Below are positions 8,275 through 20,000 of a DNA stretch of 35,901 nt, piece after piece. The position numbers were made by a program, and so were the translations under genes. Under the pieces are notes generated by a model, which saw nothing but the letters and a program-made list of their open reading frames with translations, was not told where the DNA came from and ran no database searches. Numbering within the stretch: position 1 is the first letter of the stretch; the number at the start of each line of letters is the position of its first letter. The DNA lies in NCBI RefSeq assembly GCF_015207705.1, contig NZ_JADEWI010000070.1, forward strand, positions 1 through 35,901. Reading direction: 5' to 3'. This DNA is from Nostoc sp. LEGE 06077. GTDB taxonomy: Bacteria; Cyanobacteriota; Cyanobacteriia; Cyanobacteriales; Nostocaceae.

Positions 8275-11200
8275 ATGTTTTTCATTGATACTATGACACT
8301 GGCGGCAAGCAGCTACGCGAATCCATTACCTTCCATTCCTGGCTATGAAATCGTTGAGCAATTATATGTGGGTTCTCGGACGATTGTTTATCAAGCAGTG
8401 GAAGAATTAAGTCAGCATCAGGTTGTCATCAAATTATTGCAACAAGATTATCCTAGCTTCAGTGAATTGTTGCGTTTTCGCAACCAATATACTATTGCCA
8501 AAAATTTGAATATTTCTGGTGTGATTCGTCCAGATCGCCTGATACCATATCGTAATAGCTATGCCCTAGTGATGAAAGATTGTGGCGGTGTGGCACTATC
8601 AACATACAGTCGCAACCATCAGTTAACACTATTAGATACACTGGCGATCGCCCTGCAACTAGCCGAAATTCTCCATGAGCTTTATCAGCATCGGGTAATT
8701 CATAAGGACATCAAACCTGCAAATATCTTGATTCATCCAGAATCGCAACAAGTCAAACTAATTGATTTTAGTATAGCTTCCCTATTACCGAAAGAAAACG
8801 AAGAAATCAAGCACCCAAATGTCTTAGAAGGCACATTAGCCTATATTGCACCAGAGCAAACCGGGCGGATGAATCGGGGCGTTGACTACCGTACAGACTT
8901 TTATAGTTTAGGGGTGACGTTGTTTGAATTGTTGACGGGACAGTTACCTTTTGCTTGTAATGATCCTTTAGAACTGGTGCATAGTCACATTGCCAAACCT
9001 GCACCGAGGGTTGATGAAATTAACTCTCAAATACCAGAAGTAATCGCTCAAATTGTCGCTAAATTGATGGGAAAAAATGCCGAAGATCGCTATCAAAATG
9101 CTTTAGGCTTAAAGCATGATTTGGCAATTTGCTTAGAACAGTTCAACCAAACAGGCAAGATTGAACAGTTTATCATTGGGCAACGGGATATTTGCGATCG
9201 CTTCACCATCCCGGAAAAACTCTATGGACGAGAAACAGAAGTTCAGACACTCTTAGATGCTTTTGCGCGAGTCAGCAACGGTAACTCAGAATTACTGCTA
9301 GTAGCTGGTTTCTCTGGAATTGGGAAGACGGCGGTTGTAAATGAAGTTCATAAACCAATCGTCCGCCAGAGAGGCTATTTCATCAAAGGTAAATTTGACC
9401 AGTACAATCGCAATATCCCCTTGGGTGCCTTTCTCCAAGCATTTCGGGATTTAATTGGACAGTTACTTTCGGAATCAGATACCCAAATACAAGCATGGAA
9501 AGCCAGGATTCTTGAGCCTTTGGGAGACAACGCCCAAGTAATTATTGATGTCATCCCTGAATTGGAACGTATCGTTGGCACACAACCACCCGTAACAGAA
9601 CTATCGGGTACGGCGGCACAGAATCGGTTTAATTTGCTGTTCCAGAAGTTTACTCAAGTCTTTACGACAAAAGAACATCCTTTGGTGATGTTTTTAGATG
9701 ACTTGCAATGGGCAGATTCCGCATCCTTAAAATTGATGCCGTTGTTGATGAGTGAGCGGGAACAGGGGTATTTACTGCTGATTGGGGCTTATCGGGATAA
9801 CGAAGTTTTTTCCGGCCATCCGTTAATACTGACCTTAAATGAAGTCAGCAAGGCAGGAGCTACAGTCAACAGAATTACCTTAGCATCTTTGCGTAGAACC
9901 AGCCTGAATCAGTTAGTGGGAGATATGCTCAAATGTGCTGAAGTCTTGGCACAACCTCTAGCAGAATTAGTCTATCAAAAAACCCAAGGGAATCCCTTTT
10001 TTGCGACGCAATTTCTCAAAACTCTGCATCAAGATCAATTCATTACCTTTAATATCCAGGCTGGACATTGGCAATGTGATATTACTCAGGTACGCGAGGC
10101 TGCATTAACCGATGATGTGGTGGAGTTCATGGCCAAGCAGTTGCAAAAATTACCTGATGAGACTCAGAATATCCTCAAACTGGCAGCCTGTATCGGTAAT
10201 CAATTTGACTTGATTACTCTGGCGATCGTCTCGGAGCAATTGCCACAGCAGGTGGCAACTGACTTGTGGAAAGGGTTGCAGGAAGGATTAATTTTACCCA
10301 TCAGTGAAACCTACAAGTTTTTTCAAAGAAATGATTTAAATGATAACTACACGGATGGGATTAGTGTTGCTTACAAATTCCTCCACGATCGCGTCCAGCA
10401 AGCTGCTTATTCCCTGATTCCCCAACAGGAGAAACAGGTTGTGCATCTGACAATTGGTCGTCATTTATTAAACCATACATCAGCAGAACAATTAGAGGAG
10501 CAAATTTTTGATATCGTCAACCAATTGAATATTGGCTGTAAGCTCATCAGCGATCCCCTAGAGCAAGCAAGGCTGGTAGAGCTAAATTTAAGAGCCGGAC
10601 GAAAAGCGATCGCTACCACTGCCTACGATACTGCTACCTATTGCTTACAATATGCCTGTAATTTGCTGCCGACTGATAGCTGGCAAACTCAGTATGATTT
10701 GGCATTAGCCTGCTATAGTAGCGCGGCTGAGGCTGCTTATCTCAATACAGATTTGGTGCAGATGGAAACTTTGGCGGAAATTGTCTTGCAACAAGCTCGG
10801 AGTTTGTTGGATGCTGCCAAGGTGTATGAAATTAAAATTGATGCTTACACAAGCCTTGGTGAATTTACTAAAGCTGTCACCACGGGTTTAAACTTTCTCA
10901 AATCTTTTGGAATTGAATTTCCCAGTCAGCCGAATAAACAAGATTTTGTTGATTTTCTCCAACAAACCCGACAGCAATTAGCAGGACGTTCCACAGATGA
11001 GCTGTTAAACTTACCTGTGATGACTTCGCCTCAGTTCCAAGCACTGCTGCGAATGTTAGTTCAAATTAGTGGCCCTACCTACTTAGCATCTCCATCCCTG
11101 TATCCTTTAATTTGCTGTCAGCAGGTGCAGCTATCAGTCACCCACGGTAATATTCCTGCCTCCAGCTTTGGATATGTGGTTTATGGATTATTACTTTGTG

Positions 11201-13704
11201 GTGTAGTTGGTGACATTACAACAGGTTATGAATTTGGTCAACTGGCTTTACAGTTAGTAGATAAATTTAATAATCAAGAATATGCCGCTAAAATTTTATA
11301 CATGACCAGCAAATTTACTGTTCACTGGGTGAAAAATGCGGCGACAACTCTCCAGCCATTACAAGAAGCCTATACCCTGGGACTAAAAGTTGGCGCTCTT
11401 GCTTATGCTGGCTATTCTAGTTATACCTACGCTTTTCATGCTTATTTTGTCGGTAAAGAACTCACAGCTTTAGAAACAGAATGTCAGGCTTACAGCATAG
11501 GCTTGGCAAACATCAAACAACAAGCATTCTTAGGCTACCTGCATATCGTCCACCAAACCGTTGCCAATCTCTTAGGAAAATGTGAGAAACCAACCAAATT
11601 AGTAGGCACAATTTTTGATGAAGGGGTAACTTTGGCAAATCTGGAAAAAGCCAACGACAAAACGGGGTTATGGCATTTCCATATGTGCAAAGTAACATTA
11701 ACCTATTTATTTGAGTGCCATGACCAGACGCTCTATCATTGTCAACAATCAAAGCTGAACGCTGGTGGCGGTACTGGGATGCTAAATGTGCCAACACTTT
11801 ATTTTTATACAGCTTTAGCCTGTTTCACCCAGCTATCAGCAAATTTAGCCGAAAATTCTCAACCGGATGAGTTATGGACATTAATTGCGGATGCTAAAGA
11901 AAAGCTGCAAAATTGGGCTACCTATGCACCCATGAATTGCCAGCACCGATATGATTTGATTTGTGCTGAAGAACAGCGTGTTTTAGGACATCCACAGCAA
12001 GCAATAGATTTCTATGATCGCGCTATTTCTCTAGCTCAAGAAAATGGCTATATCCCAGAACAAGCGATCGCCAATGAACTTGCTGCCAAATTCTACCTCG
12101 GTTGGGGCAAAGAAAAAATTGCTGCTGTCTATATGCAGGAAGCTTACTACTGCTATGCTCGTTGGGGAGCTAAAGCAAAAAGTAATGACCTAGAACATCG
12201 CTATCCCCATTTACTGCGCCCGATTCTTCAGTCAGTTTCCCAGCCCTTGAACGTGTGGGAAAGCTTGACAAGCACAATTACACCAGATATTTCCCTTAAT
12301 ACCTCAGACTCTAGCTTGGGTCATAGCACAAACATCAATAACGCTATCGATATTGCCGCTATTATCAAGGCTTCTCAAAGTTTATCTGCCACTCTGGAAC
12401 TTGATGAATTACTACATCAACTCACAAAAATTATTCTCCAAAACTCAGGTGGCGATCGCTGTGCTTTCATCTGTCCTAATGCCGACGGTGAATGGCAAGT
12501 TGTCGCTATAGCTACACCAGAAGCCACACAACTTTGTTCAGAATCACTAGATGGAAATCCCAACCTACCTGTGAAATTGATTCAGTATGTCAAGAACACG
12601 CAACAAGTCGTGATGATTGACAATCTCAAAACGGATTTACCCGTCATAGATGAATATCTCACCCATAAACAACCAAAGAGTTTGTTATGCTTGCCAATTA
12701 TTAGCCACGGGCAGTTAATTGGGATTGTATCTTTAAAAAATCGCTCAACTAGCGGGATATTTACTAGCGATCGCATTTTTGTCCTTAACTTCCTCTGCAC
12801 TCAGGCGGCGATTTCTCTAGAAAATGCCCGACTTTATCAAAAAGCCCAAACCTACGCCCAAAAGCTAGAACAATCGCAACTGCAAATAGTCCAGAGTGAA
12901 AAAATGGCATCCTTGGGTAACTTGGTAGCCGGTGTCGCCCACGAAATCAACAACCCCATCGGCTTTCTTAATGGTAGTATCAACAATGCCCAAGAATATG
13001 TGCAGGATTTACTCGACTATATCGTCCTATATCAACAATATCATCCCGATGCCGCTGCACCCGTACAGAAAAAGGCAAAAAACATTGATTTAGAATATCT
13101 TTGTCAGGATTTACCAAAGTTACTTGATTCCATGCAAGGGGCAAGCGATCGCATCACATCTATCAGCACTAGCCTGCGTATCTTCTCCCGTGCTGATACT
13201 GAGTATAAAGTTGCTGCTAACCTGCACGAAGGTATCGATAGCACACTATTAATTTTGAAATATCGCCTCAAAGCTAATGAGCATCGCCCTGCAATTCAAG
13301 TAATTACTGAGTACGGTGAGTTACCAGCTATTAAATGTTTTCCAGGACAATTAAATCAAGTATTTATGAACATCCTGGCTAATGCCATTGATATGTTTGA
13401 TGAAATGGCAAGGACACAATCATATCAAGAAATTGCAGATTATCCCCAACAAATCAAGATTTGTACCGCAATAGTAGAAAATCAAGCGTTCGTCTCGATT
13501 GCCGATAACGGTAAGGGTATGAGCGAAGATGTGAAAGCGAGAATCTTTGATCATTTATTCACAACTAAAGGCATAGGTACAGGTACAGGTTTAGGATTGG
13601 CGATCGCTCGGCAAATTGTCGTCGAAAAACATGGTGGTAGCTTAGAAGTACAATCTCAGTTAGGTAAAGGCAGCGAGTTTTGCATTCAACTACCAGTTTT
13701 TTGA
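8275..13704 (+). CDS. Trifunctional Ser/Thr kinase - AAA-type ATPase - GAF - histidine kinase
   Basis: An 1809-aa soluble multidomain signalling protein of the cyanobacterial HstK-like type. A Ser/Thr kinase occupies about 27-285: Lys K53 in VIKLL, catalytic loop HKDIKPAN with D145, metal-binding D164 in DFS (DFG altered), and APE at 193-195. A STAND/AAA-like ATPase follows, with Walker A GFSGIGKT (345-352) and Walker B VMFLDD (D475/D476). About 700 helical, TPR-like residues come next, then a GAF domain (about 1360-1520). A histidine kinase closes the protein: H1556 in VAHEINNP, an N-box in MNILANAIDM, G1 ADNGKGM and G2 GTGTGLGLA. All catalytic motifs except the Gly of DFG look intact. ATG 8275 is taken as start; ATG 8293 is possible, and neither has a strong Shine-Dalgarno site. 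The input signal is unknown. Confidence 0.93.
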   Translation: MFFIDTMTLAASSYANPLPSIPGYEIVEQLYVGSRTIVYQAVEELSQHQVVIKLLQQDYPSFSELLRFRNQYTIAKNLNISGVIRPDRLIPYRNSYALVMKDCGGVALSTYSRNHQLTLLDTLAIALQLAEILHELYQHRVIHKDIKPANILIHPESQQVKLIDFSIASLLPKENEEIKHPNVLEGTLAYIAPEQTGRMNRGVDYRTDFYSLGVTLFELLTGQLPFACNDPLELVHSHIAKPAPRVDEINSQIPEVIAQIVAKLMGKNAEDRYQNALGLKHDLAICLEQFNQTGKIEQFIIGQRDICDRFTIPEKLYGRETEVQTLLDAFARVSNGNSELLLVAGFSGIGKTAVVNEVHKPIVRQRGYFIKGKFDQYNRNIPLGAFLQAFRDLIGQLLSESDTQIQAWKARILEPLGDNAQVIIDVIPELERIVGTQPPVTELSGTAAQNRFNLLFQKFTQVFTTKEHPLVMFLDDLQWADSASLKLMPLLMSEREQGYLLLIGAYRDNEVFSGHPLILTLNEVSKAGATVNRITLASLRRTSLNQLVGDMLKCAEVLAQPLAELVYQKTQGNPFFATQFLKTLHQDQFITFNIQAGHWQCDITQVREAALTDDVVEFMAKQLQKLPDETQNILKLAACIGNQFDLITLAIVSEQLPQQVATDLWKGLQEGLILPISETYKFFQRNDLNDNYTDGISVAYKFLHDRVQQAAYSLIPQQEKQVVHLTIGRHLLNHTSAEQLEEQIFDIVNQLNIGCKLISDPLEQARLVELNLRAGRKAIATTAYDTATYCLQYACNLLPTDSWQTQYDLALACYSSAAEAAYLNTDLVQMETLAEIVLQQARSLLDAAKVYEIKIDAYTSLGEFTKAVTTGLNFLKSFGIEFPSQPNKQDFVDFLQQTRQQLAGRSTDELLNLPVMTSPQFQALLRMLVQISGPTYLASPSLYPLICCQQVQLSVTHGNIPASSFGYVVYGLLLCGVVGDITTGYEFGQLALQLVDKFNNQEYAAKILYMTSKFTVHWVKNAATTLQPLQEAYTLGLKVGALAYAGYSSYTYAFHAYFVGKELTALETECQAYSIGLANIKQQAFLGYLHIVHQTVANLLGKCEKPTKLVGTIFDEGVTLANLEKANDKTGLWHFHMCKVTLTYLFECHDQTLYHCQQSKLNAGGGTGMLNVPTLYFYTALACFTQLSANLAENSQPDELWTLIADAKEKLQNWATYAPMNCQHRYDLICAEEQRVLGHPQQAIDFYDRAISLAQENGYIPEQAIANELAAKFYLGWGKEKIAAVYMQEAYYCYARWGAKAKSNDLEHRYPHLLRPILQSVSQPLNVWESLTSTITPDISLNTSDSSLGHSTNINNAIDIAAIIKASQSLSATLELDELLHQLTKIILQNSGGDRCAFICPNADGEWQVVAIATPEATQLCSESLDGNPNLPVKLIQYVKNTQQVVMIDNLKTDLPVIDEYLTHKQPKSLLCLPIISHGQLIGIVSLKNRSTSGIFTSDRIFVLNFLCTQAAISLENARLYQKAQTYAQKLEQSQLQIVQSEKMASLGNLVAGVAHEINNPIGFLNGSINNAQEYVQDLLDYIVLYQQYHPDAAAPVQKKAKNIDLEYLCQDLPKLLDSMQGASDRITSISTSLRIFSRADTEYKVAANLHEGIDSTLLILKYRLKANEHRPAIQVITEYGELPAIKCFPGQLNQVFMNILANAIDMFDEMARTQSYQEIADYPQQIKICTAIVENQAFVSIADNGKGMSEDVKARIFDHLFTTKGIGTGTGLGLAIARQIVVEKHGGSLEVQSQLGKGSEFCIQLPVF

Positions 13705-14145
13705 CGCTCTCAGGTCTAAAGACACGAAGATTCTGCGGATAGATGACTTCTTCCAATACTTTGTTTGAAAAATATTTTAATTAAATTTAAAACTTGGAAA
13801 ACTTCTCTTCTACTATTAGGTAGATGAATAAGTAAATCGATGAGAAAAAACCGACCTATGTTACAAAAATTTAAATAAGCTAAAAACCTCTTTCCTCCTG
13901 CCTCCTGCTTTATCCTGACGATAAATATTCACGACGACCTACTTATGTCGCTACTGATCGTTTGTAATCTGTAAAGCCTGGGATATCGTCTTAGTAACGC
14001 TAATCGACCCAGAGCTTATCAGTAATAGTTATAGACTACCTCTCAATACAGAGTTAAAAAAACTTCATATAATCATGATCTTTTAGAACAAACTCAACAC
14101 TTAATTTAGGTGATGCTATGAGAGAAATAGCAAAGTCATTCCTCC
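13705..14145. other. Intergenic region with a possible promoter
   Basis: No gene seen in 441 bases. An AT-rich stretch contains TATAAT at 14068-14073, about 70 nt upstream of the next gene's ATG. It is a reasonable -10 box, but no convincing -35 hexamer is found 17 nt upstream and no clear NtcA half-site pair was seen. Confidence 0.35.
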
Positions 14146-14598
14146 ATGAAGAAACTGCTTAAGCGAATTTTGAAAATAATTAAGCGACTTTTTCAGCAGT
14201 TCTTAGATAATGAGCAGCCCAGTCTTCCTCTACAAGATCGCCTGTTAGAAACTCCCACACCCATTTGTTCCATTCCCACTTTCGTTCCTCAATGGCAGAA
14301 TGGTTTGATACTAGTATGTTCTCAGTGTACAGTCGAGCAATTTTCTGGCAGTTATCACAAAGTTAGCTCAGGTACAACAGCGTCCGAAGAACTACAGAAA
14401 TGGCTGAAATCTCGACTCAAATTAGATGGATTATGGGGAAAATATCGAGTTGTTAGTACGAGTTGTTTAGGAGTTTGCCCAAAAGAAAGTGTTGCCGTTG
14501 TTTTTTATCATGATGAAGTAGGACAGCAATGCTTTATTATCTCTGAACATAGGGAACGTGAAATTCTCTACTCTTATATCAAACACATCAATCAGTGA
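14146..14598 (+). CDS. (2Fe-2S) ferredoxin-like / thioredoxin-fold metal-binding protein
   Basis: A 150-aa protein. A basic N-terminal helix (KKLLKRILKIIKRLFQQFLD) precedes a domain with two paired cysteine motifs: VCSQCTVEQF near residue 60 and STSCLGVCPKESVAV near 110. The arrangement resembles thioredoxin-like 2Fe-2S ferredoxins, whose second pair is CxxxC as here. The first pair is the shorter CxxC, as in small predicted metal-binding proteins. Cluster binding and electron transfer are therefore likely but not certain, and the partner is unknown. Its own TATAAT lies upstream; no operon partner is evident. Confidence 0.6.
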   Translation: MKKLLKRILKIIKRLFQQFLDNEQPSLPLQDRLLETPTPICSIPTFVPQWQNGLILVCSQCTVEQFSGSYHKVSSGTTASEELQKWLKSRLKLDGLWGKYRVVSTSCLGVCPKESVAVVFYHDEVGQQCFIISEHREREILYSYIKHINQ

Positions 14599-14820
14599 TC
14601 TCAGGGTAATTTTTCTTAGAAAATAAGAAAGTTTTCTACCGTACCTGTAATAAAAGTATCATCAAGTGAACGCTACAATAGGTCGGAAAAGTCTCAGCAT
14701 TAAATTAGCTATGCTTGTTTTTTCCTCATTTGTATTTTTTTTATCAAAAATTAATTTAAATATGTTGTCAACTAGTATTTTAACTAGCCAAATAAAATTA
14801 AATTCAAAAATTTCTAACGA

Positions 14821-15240
14821 ATGAGTTTTGAACTTGTTTCTTTAAAACTACAGGTACGTCCAAATGATCTCGATAGTTTAGGTCATGTTAATAATGCTAC
14901 CGTTTTGGAGTATTTAGAAACAGGACGTTGGAATTGGTTAAAGCACCATAACATAAATATCAAACAGAAAATTGTTCCAGTTGTGGCTCGGATTGAAGTT
15001 AATTATCGGAAGGAAATTATTCTGGAGGATGTGATTGTCAACACTAAGTTAGATCAATCAAATCAATCATCACTCTACCAAGCTAACTTTTGGCAGTCAA
15101 TTGAGGTTATCAAAGAAAGAAATTCACAAGTTGCTGTTGAAGCCCGCATTCAAGTAGTATTTATTGATTCCACAGAGCGCACTTTGCGAACACTACAAGA
15201 ATTTCTAGCAGCAGCAAGTAATTCAAATAACCGGACTTAG
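14821..15240 (+). CDS. Acyl-CoA thioesterase, 4HBT hotdog family
   Basis: A 139-aa single-domain hotdog protein. The signature RPNDLDSLGHVNNATVLEYL includes the conserved Asp/His/Asn region of the YbgC/FadM-like 4HBT family, followed by the helix LEYLETGRWNWL and the strand VVARIEVNYRKEI. The family hydrolyses acyl-CoA or acyl-ACP thioesters in the cytoplasm; the chain length preferred here cannot be told. The length is typical. The upstream 220 bases are AT-rich with no strong Shine-Dalgarno site. It converges on the minus-strand gene at 15258, with an 17-bp gap. Confidence 0.85.
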   Translation: MSFELVSLKLQVRPNDLDSLGHVNNATVLEYLETGRWNWLKHHNINIKQKIVPVVARIEVNYRKEIILEDVIVNTKLDQSNQSSLYQANFWQSIEVIKERNSQVAVEARIQVVFIDSTERTLRTLQEFLAAASNSNNRT

Positions 15241-15257
15241 TAACTTATCCTAAATTT

Positions 15258-15539
15258 TCAATTAAATTTTGATAAATTTTGAATGTACTCTCGTGTTTCT
15301 GAAATAGTTAAATACAAAATATTACCGCCCCTATTTATTATTTCATATTCATCGAGAACAACATTGTTATCATCTACGCTCCATCCTAGTCCAAGAATTA
15401 GACCATTAGCATAAGCTTTCTCTCCAAGTTCAGCTATTTCTAGAAGCAGAGATTTGTACTCAGGCTTTAGCTTTTGGTTTTGAATCATTTCGTCTAACCT
15501 GACTTCAAATTCTGTGAATGATTCATACTTATGGGTCAT
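15258..15539 (-). CDS. Hypothetical protein, 93 aa
   Basis: Not recognised. The sequence is acidic and mixed alpha/beta: an N-terminal helix (FTEFEVRLDEMIQNQ), a second helix (YKSLLLEIAELGEKAY), then strand-like GLILGLGWSVDDNNVVLDEY and a final helical tail. No signal peptide, membrane helix or metal motif is present. It lies downstream of the truncated helicase on the same strand only in the sense that it would be transcribed after it (26-bp gap), so they may share a transcript. Confidence 0.6.
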   Translation of the reverse strand: MTHKYESFTEFEVRLDEMIQNQKLKPEYKSLLLEIAELGEKAYANGLILGLGWSVDDNNVVLDEYEIINRGGNILYLTISETREYIQNLSKFN

Positions 15540-15565
15540 TATTTTAAATTATCTTTTAAGTGAGA

Positions 15566-16866
15566 TTAAATCGGCTGCAATAACCTCTGCCATAATCTTG
15601 TGTAACGCTGCTGGTCATTTGTAGTCCTCACAGCCAAAGATATCGCTTTTTTTGAACCAACCACAATGGCTAATTTCCTTGCACGAGTCAAACCTGTATA
15701 AAATAGATTACGTGACAGCATCATATAGTGCTGCATATATAGTGGCAGTATCACCACCGGATACTCTGAACCTTGACTTTTATGAATTGAAACAGCGAAT
15801 GCCAACGTAATCTCATTCAAATCCGCATAATCGTAAACCACAGGCCGACCACCGTAGTCAACTGTCACCTCCTGTTCTTCGGTATCGATACTCAAAATAG
15901 TCCCCAAGTCACCGTTAAAAATCTCCCGATCATAGTCATTCATTTGCTGAATAATGCGATCTCCTACCCGCAAAGTCATCCCGCCTCTAACAATCTCTGC
16001 TTTATCGGGGCTTGGTGGATTGATCAGCCCCTGCAACACCATATTCAGGTTGCGTGTTCCCACCAAACCCCGCGACATGGGACACAGTACTTGCACATCA
16101 TAAGCCGGATTGAAACCCAGCCGGGGAATAAAATCGCTAATCAACTCACAAATTGCCTGTACTCCATGCTCTGGCTCATATCCTCCACCATGCCACAGAC
16201 AATCTGACACAGGATTGTCGCTAATCGGTTCCAAGTTTGGATAATCACCCTGGTTAATTTGATGCGCGGCGGTGACAATTGCGCTCTGCTGGGCTTGACG
16301 GAATACAATTGTTAGCTTGACTACTGGTACTTGCAGCGAATTGATCAGGTCAGCTAACACTTTGCCAGGGCCAACTGATGGTAACTGGTCGATGTCACCG
16401 ACTAATAATAACTGCGCTTCTCCGGCTACGGCTTTAAACAGTGAATGTGCCAGAAACAGGTCGAGCATAGAAGCTTCATCGGCAATTATGGCTGTGTAGG
16501 GCAGTGGATTTGAATTGTCGCGCTTGAACCCCATTGTTTTTGGGTCAAATTCTAGCAAGCGGTGTATTGTCTTGGCTTCCTCGCCTGTCATCTCCGATAA
16601 TCTCTGCGCTGCCCTTCCTGTTGGTGCTGCCAGCGCGATTGTTTTCCCCATCGCCTTCCACAAGCTAACGATGGTGTGTGTGGTGAACGTTTTCCCAACA
16701 CCAGGGCCACCCGTCAATACCATTATGCGTGAATATGCGGCTTTTTCTACCGCTTGCTGCTGTTGTGGCGATAGTTAGATTTTGCGACTGGTTGTAAAAC
16801 CCCTGTGATTGTTTCATAGTGCGGGGTGGCATTTACTTGTTCAATCGATGTTGAAGGTGTGGACAT
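15566..16866 (-). pseudogene. recD2: RecD2-type helicase with internal deletion and frameshift
   Basis: The C-terminal helicase is well preserved from LSPQQQQAVEKAAY (16774 downward): Walker A LTGGPGVGKTFTT, APTGRAAQRL, IIADEASMLD, VGDIDQLPSVGPG, FRQAQQS, and the final SIHKSQGSEYPVVILP and TRARKLAIVVG. This is the SF1B RecD2 motif set. The frame is closed by TAA at 16775-16777, just before LSPQQ. A separate frame starts with ATG at 16866 (MSTPSTSIEQVNA...HYETITGVLQ), looks like the usual N-terminus and ends at 16747. The roughly 300 residues normally between them (OB/HhH region) are absent, so an internal deletion plus frameshift is the simplest reading. A 385-aa product from ATG 16723 could still be made as a bare helicase core, but its activity is doubtful. 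Confidence 0.75.
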
Positions 16867-17044
16867 TGGTGTTCAAAAATGCCGCACATCATTATAAACC
16901 GAGCCGTAAGTTTATTTTAGTACATTCATACTATTTTTAATCACACTTATAATGACAAACCAAAATCGCCAAAAAATCACACAATTTTTGATACATTAAT
17001 TTTAAAATACTATTTACGTCGCAAAATCCAGAGGCATTAACACG

Positions 17045-20000
17045 ATGCAAGTTATTCATGGCACCTGGATACCAGACCAAAGCACTGAATTTATTCAATC
17101 TGGTTCTTTTTATCTATGGATAGAAACTTCTCTAGCTAAACAAAGTCCTACTCGGCAGCAGATTCATCCTAGACATTTATCACAAGAAGAATTAGTCAGT
17201 TTCTTAGTGCAGAGTCTGGGATTTAAAGAGACCCCCGTACAATTAAAAGAACGCATCTCTAGCAAATGTTTTGCGCTTCCGACTGTCAATAATCAGCCTA
17301 TTCCTTCACCAGAATTAATTAAGTATCTAGAGTTTGAATTTCCGGAAACTTACGAAGATTTCCAATACTGGAACGTCATTTGCTATGAAACAGTAATCTC
17401 GGCTAAAGGCAGAAAATTCATCAATATCGTCAGACTCCTCAAAGATATTCATTTTTTAGCACTTTATAATGCCAATGAATTTCAAATTGGTTCAGATTTA
17501 CTCTTCTGGTATCATTATACGCAAGCATTTAGACAAATCATCTTCAAAGACCAATATATTCCAGCATTAAAATATCGACCCTTAACAGCACTCAACGATA
17601 AAACGCGCAAGAATAAAAGTAAACAGCCTTCCTCAAAACAATTTGAGATATATGCGGTTTGGGAAATTATTTCTGAGCAATATGAAGCAAATATTTCCAA
17701 ATATATTGAGTATATGCCGCTCCTTTGTACAGCAGGTAGCCACAATCAAGAGCAACAAATAGAATTTTTCGATCAAGAAACACTCTTACGACATTTTTCT
17801 GAATCTCTTCTCCAAAATTTAGTAACTGATACCATCTCCACAGCCACTTTTGATAAAAAAATAGCAGATTCTCTGATTTACTATTGTCTGAATCAAAACA
17901 AATATAATCCATTAAAAACCGAAACTTCTTTACTCCAATACAAACAGTGGTTGGCGTGGAAAAACAGAATTCAGCATACTCAATCTAACTTACCCTTCCA
18001 TCTGTGCTTTCAGCTGCACTCCCCCACTGCCCAAGATGTAGACAATTGGCAGATTCAATTTTTGGTATCTAGTAAACACGACCCTTCTTTAAAGCTGGCA
18101 TTAGCAGAATACTGGCTCATGAATCAAAAAACCAAAGCAAGTGTTCACAAACAGTATGGTCAAGATTTTGAAACTAATTTACTGTTGAACCTGGGCTATG
18201 CGGCTCGGATGTATCCCCAGCTTTGGCAAGGATTAGAAACAGAGTGTCCTATTGGAATGCACCTGACCTTAGATGAAGCATTTGGCTTCCTCAAGGAAAG
18301 TGCTTGGGTGTTAGAAGATTCAGGTTTTAAAATTATTGTTCCAGCTTGGTACACTCCTGCTGGTCGTCGTCGCGCTAAAATTCGCCTCAAAGCCTCAACC
18401 AAAAAATTGGCGACTACAAAAGGTGAAACCACAAGCTATTTCGGTCTAAATTCACTGGTGGAGTATCAATATGAATTAGCCATTGGCGATGCTAATCTTA
18501 CACCACAGGAATGGGAACAACTAGTTAATACTAAGGCTCCCTTAGTGCATTTTCGCGGTCAATGGATGGAATTAGACCGCGATAAAATGCAGCAACTACT
18601 CCAATTTTGGGAATCCCACGGTTTTGAGCAACCGCAGATGACTTTGCTGGAGTTTATGCAACGTACTGCCGAGGCTGAAGATGATTGGGAAATTGAATAT
18701 GACTATGCTTTAGCAGAGATTATCGCCAAACTGCAAGATAAAAGTCAATTAGAGCCGATTTCACAACAGTTAAATCTGCACGGTACTCTGCGAGAATATC
18801 AAAAGCGTGGGGTGGCTTGGCTGCATTATCTTGAACAATTAGGTTTAAATGGCTGTTTAGCAGACGATATGGGACTGGGAAAGTCCGTACAGGTCATTGC
18901 TCTTTTAGTTCAAGAAAAACAATCAAAACAATCCCTTTTACCCACTTTACTAATTGCACCTACTTCCGTTGTGGGCAATTGGCAAAAAGAAATTGCTAAA
19001 TTTGCTCCTCATTTAAAAACTCTCGTGCATCATGGCAGCGATCGCCTACAAAACTCTGCTGATTTTCCAGCAGCTTGTCAAGAATACGATATAGTTATTA
19101 GCTCTTTTACTCTAGTGCGGAAAGACGAAAAACTCCTCAGTAGTGTGAAATGGCAACGCATAGTTGTCGATGAGGCGCAAAATATCAAGAATCCCAAGGC
19201 TACACAAACCAAAGCTATTCTCAAACTTTCGGCGCAACACCGCCTCGCCTTGACTGGCACTCCTGTAGAAAATCGCTTATTGGATTTATGGTCAATTTTT
19301 AACTTTCTCAATCCTGGGTATTTAGGGAAAGAAGCTCAGTTTCGTAAGTCTTTTGAGATTCCCATCCAGAAAGATCATGACAAAATTAAATCAACTACTT
19401 TAAAGAAATTAGTAGAACCTTTAATTTTGCGGCGTGTTAAAACCGACCAATCGATTATCAGTGACTTGCCTGATAAGGTTGAACAAAAACTTTTCACTAA
19501 TCTCACTAAAGAACAAGCATCATTGTATGAAGTTGTAGTTAAAGATGTCGAAGAACAATTACAACAAGCCCAAGGCATCCAGCGAAAAGGATTAATTCTC
19601 TCAACATTGATGAAACTGAAGCAAATTTGCAATCATCCAGTCCAGTTTCTTCAAGATGGAAGTGAATTTTTGCCAGAACGCTCTCACAAACTCTCTCGTC
19701 TGCTTGAAATGGTAGATGAAGCAATATCAGAGGGAGAAAGCCTCTTAATATTTAGCCAGTTTACCGAAGTTTGCGAACAAATTGACAAATGTCTCAAGCA
19801 CAATCTGCATTGCAATACTTACTATTTACATGGGGGTACTACTCGTCAGCGTCGGGAACAAATGATTAGTGACTTTCAAGACCCACAAACAGAACCATCT
19901 GTATTTGTGCTTTCTCTCAAGGCAGGTGGTGTTGGTATTACTTTGACTAAAGCTAATCATGTCTTTCACTTCGACCGTTGGTGGAACCCCGCCGTTGAAG

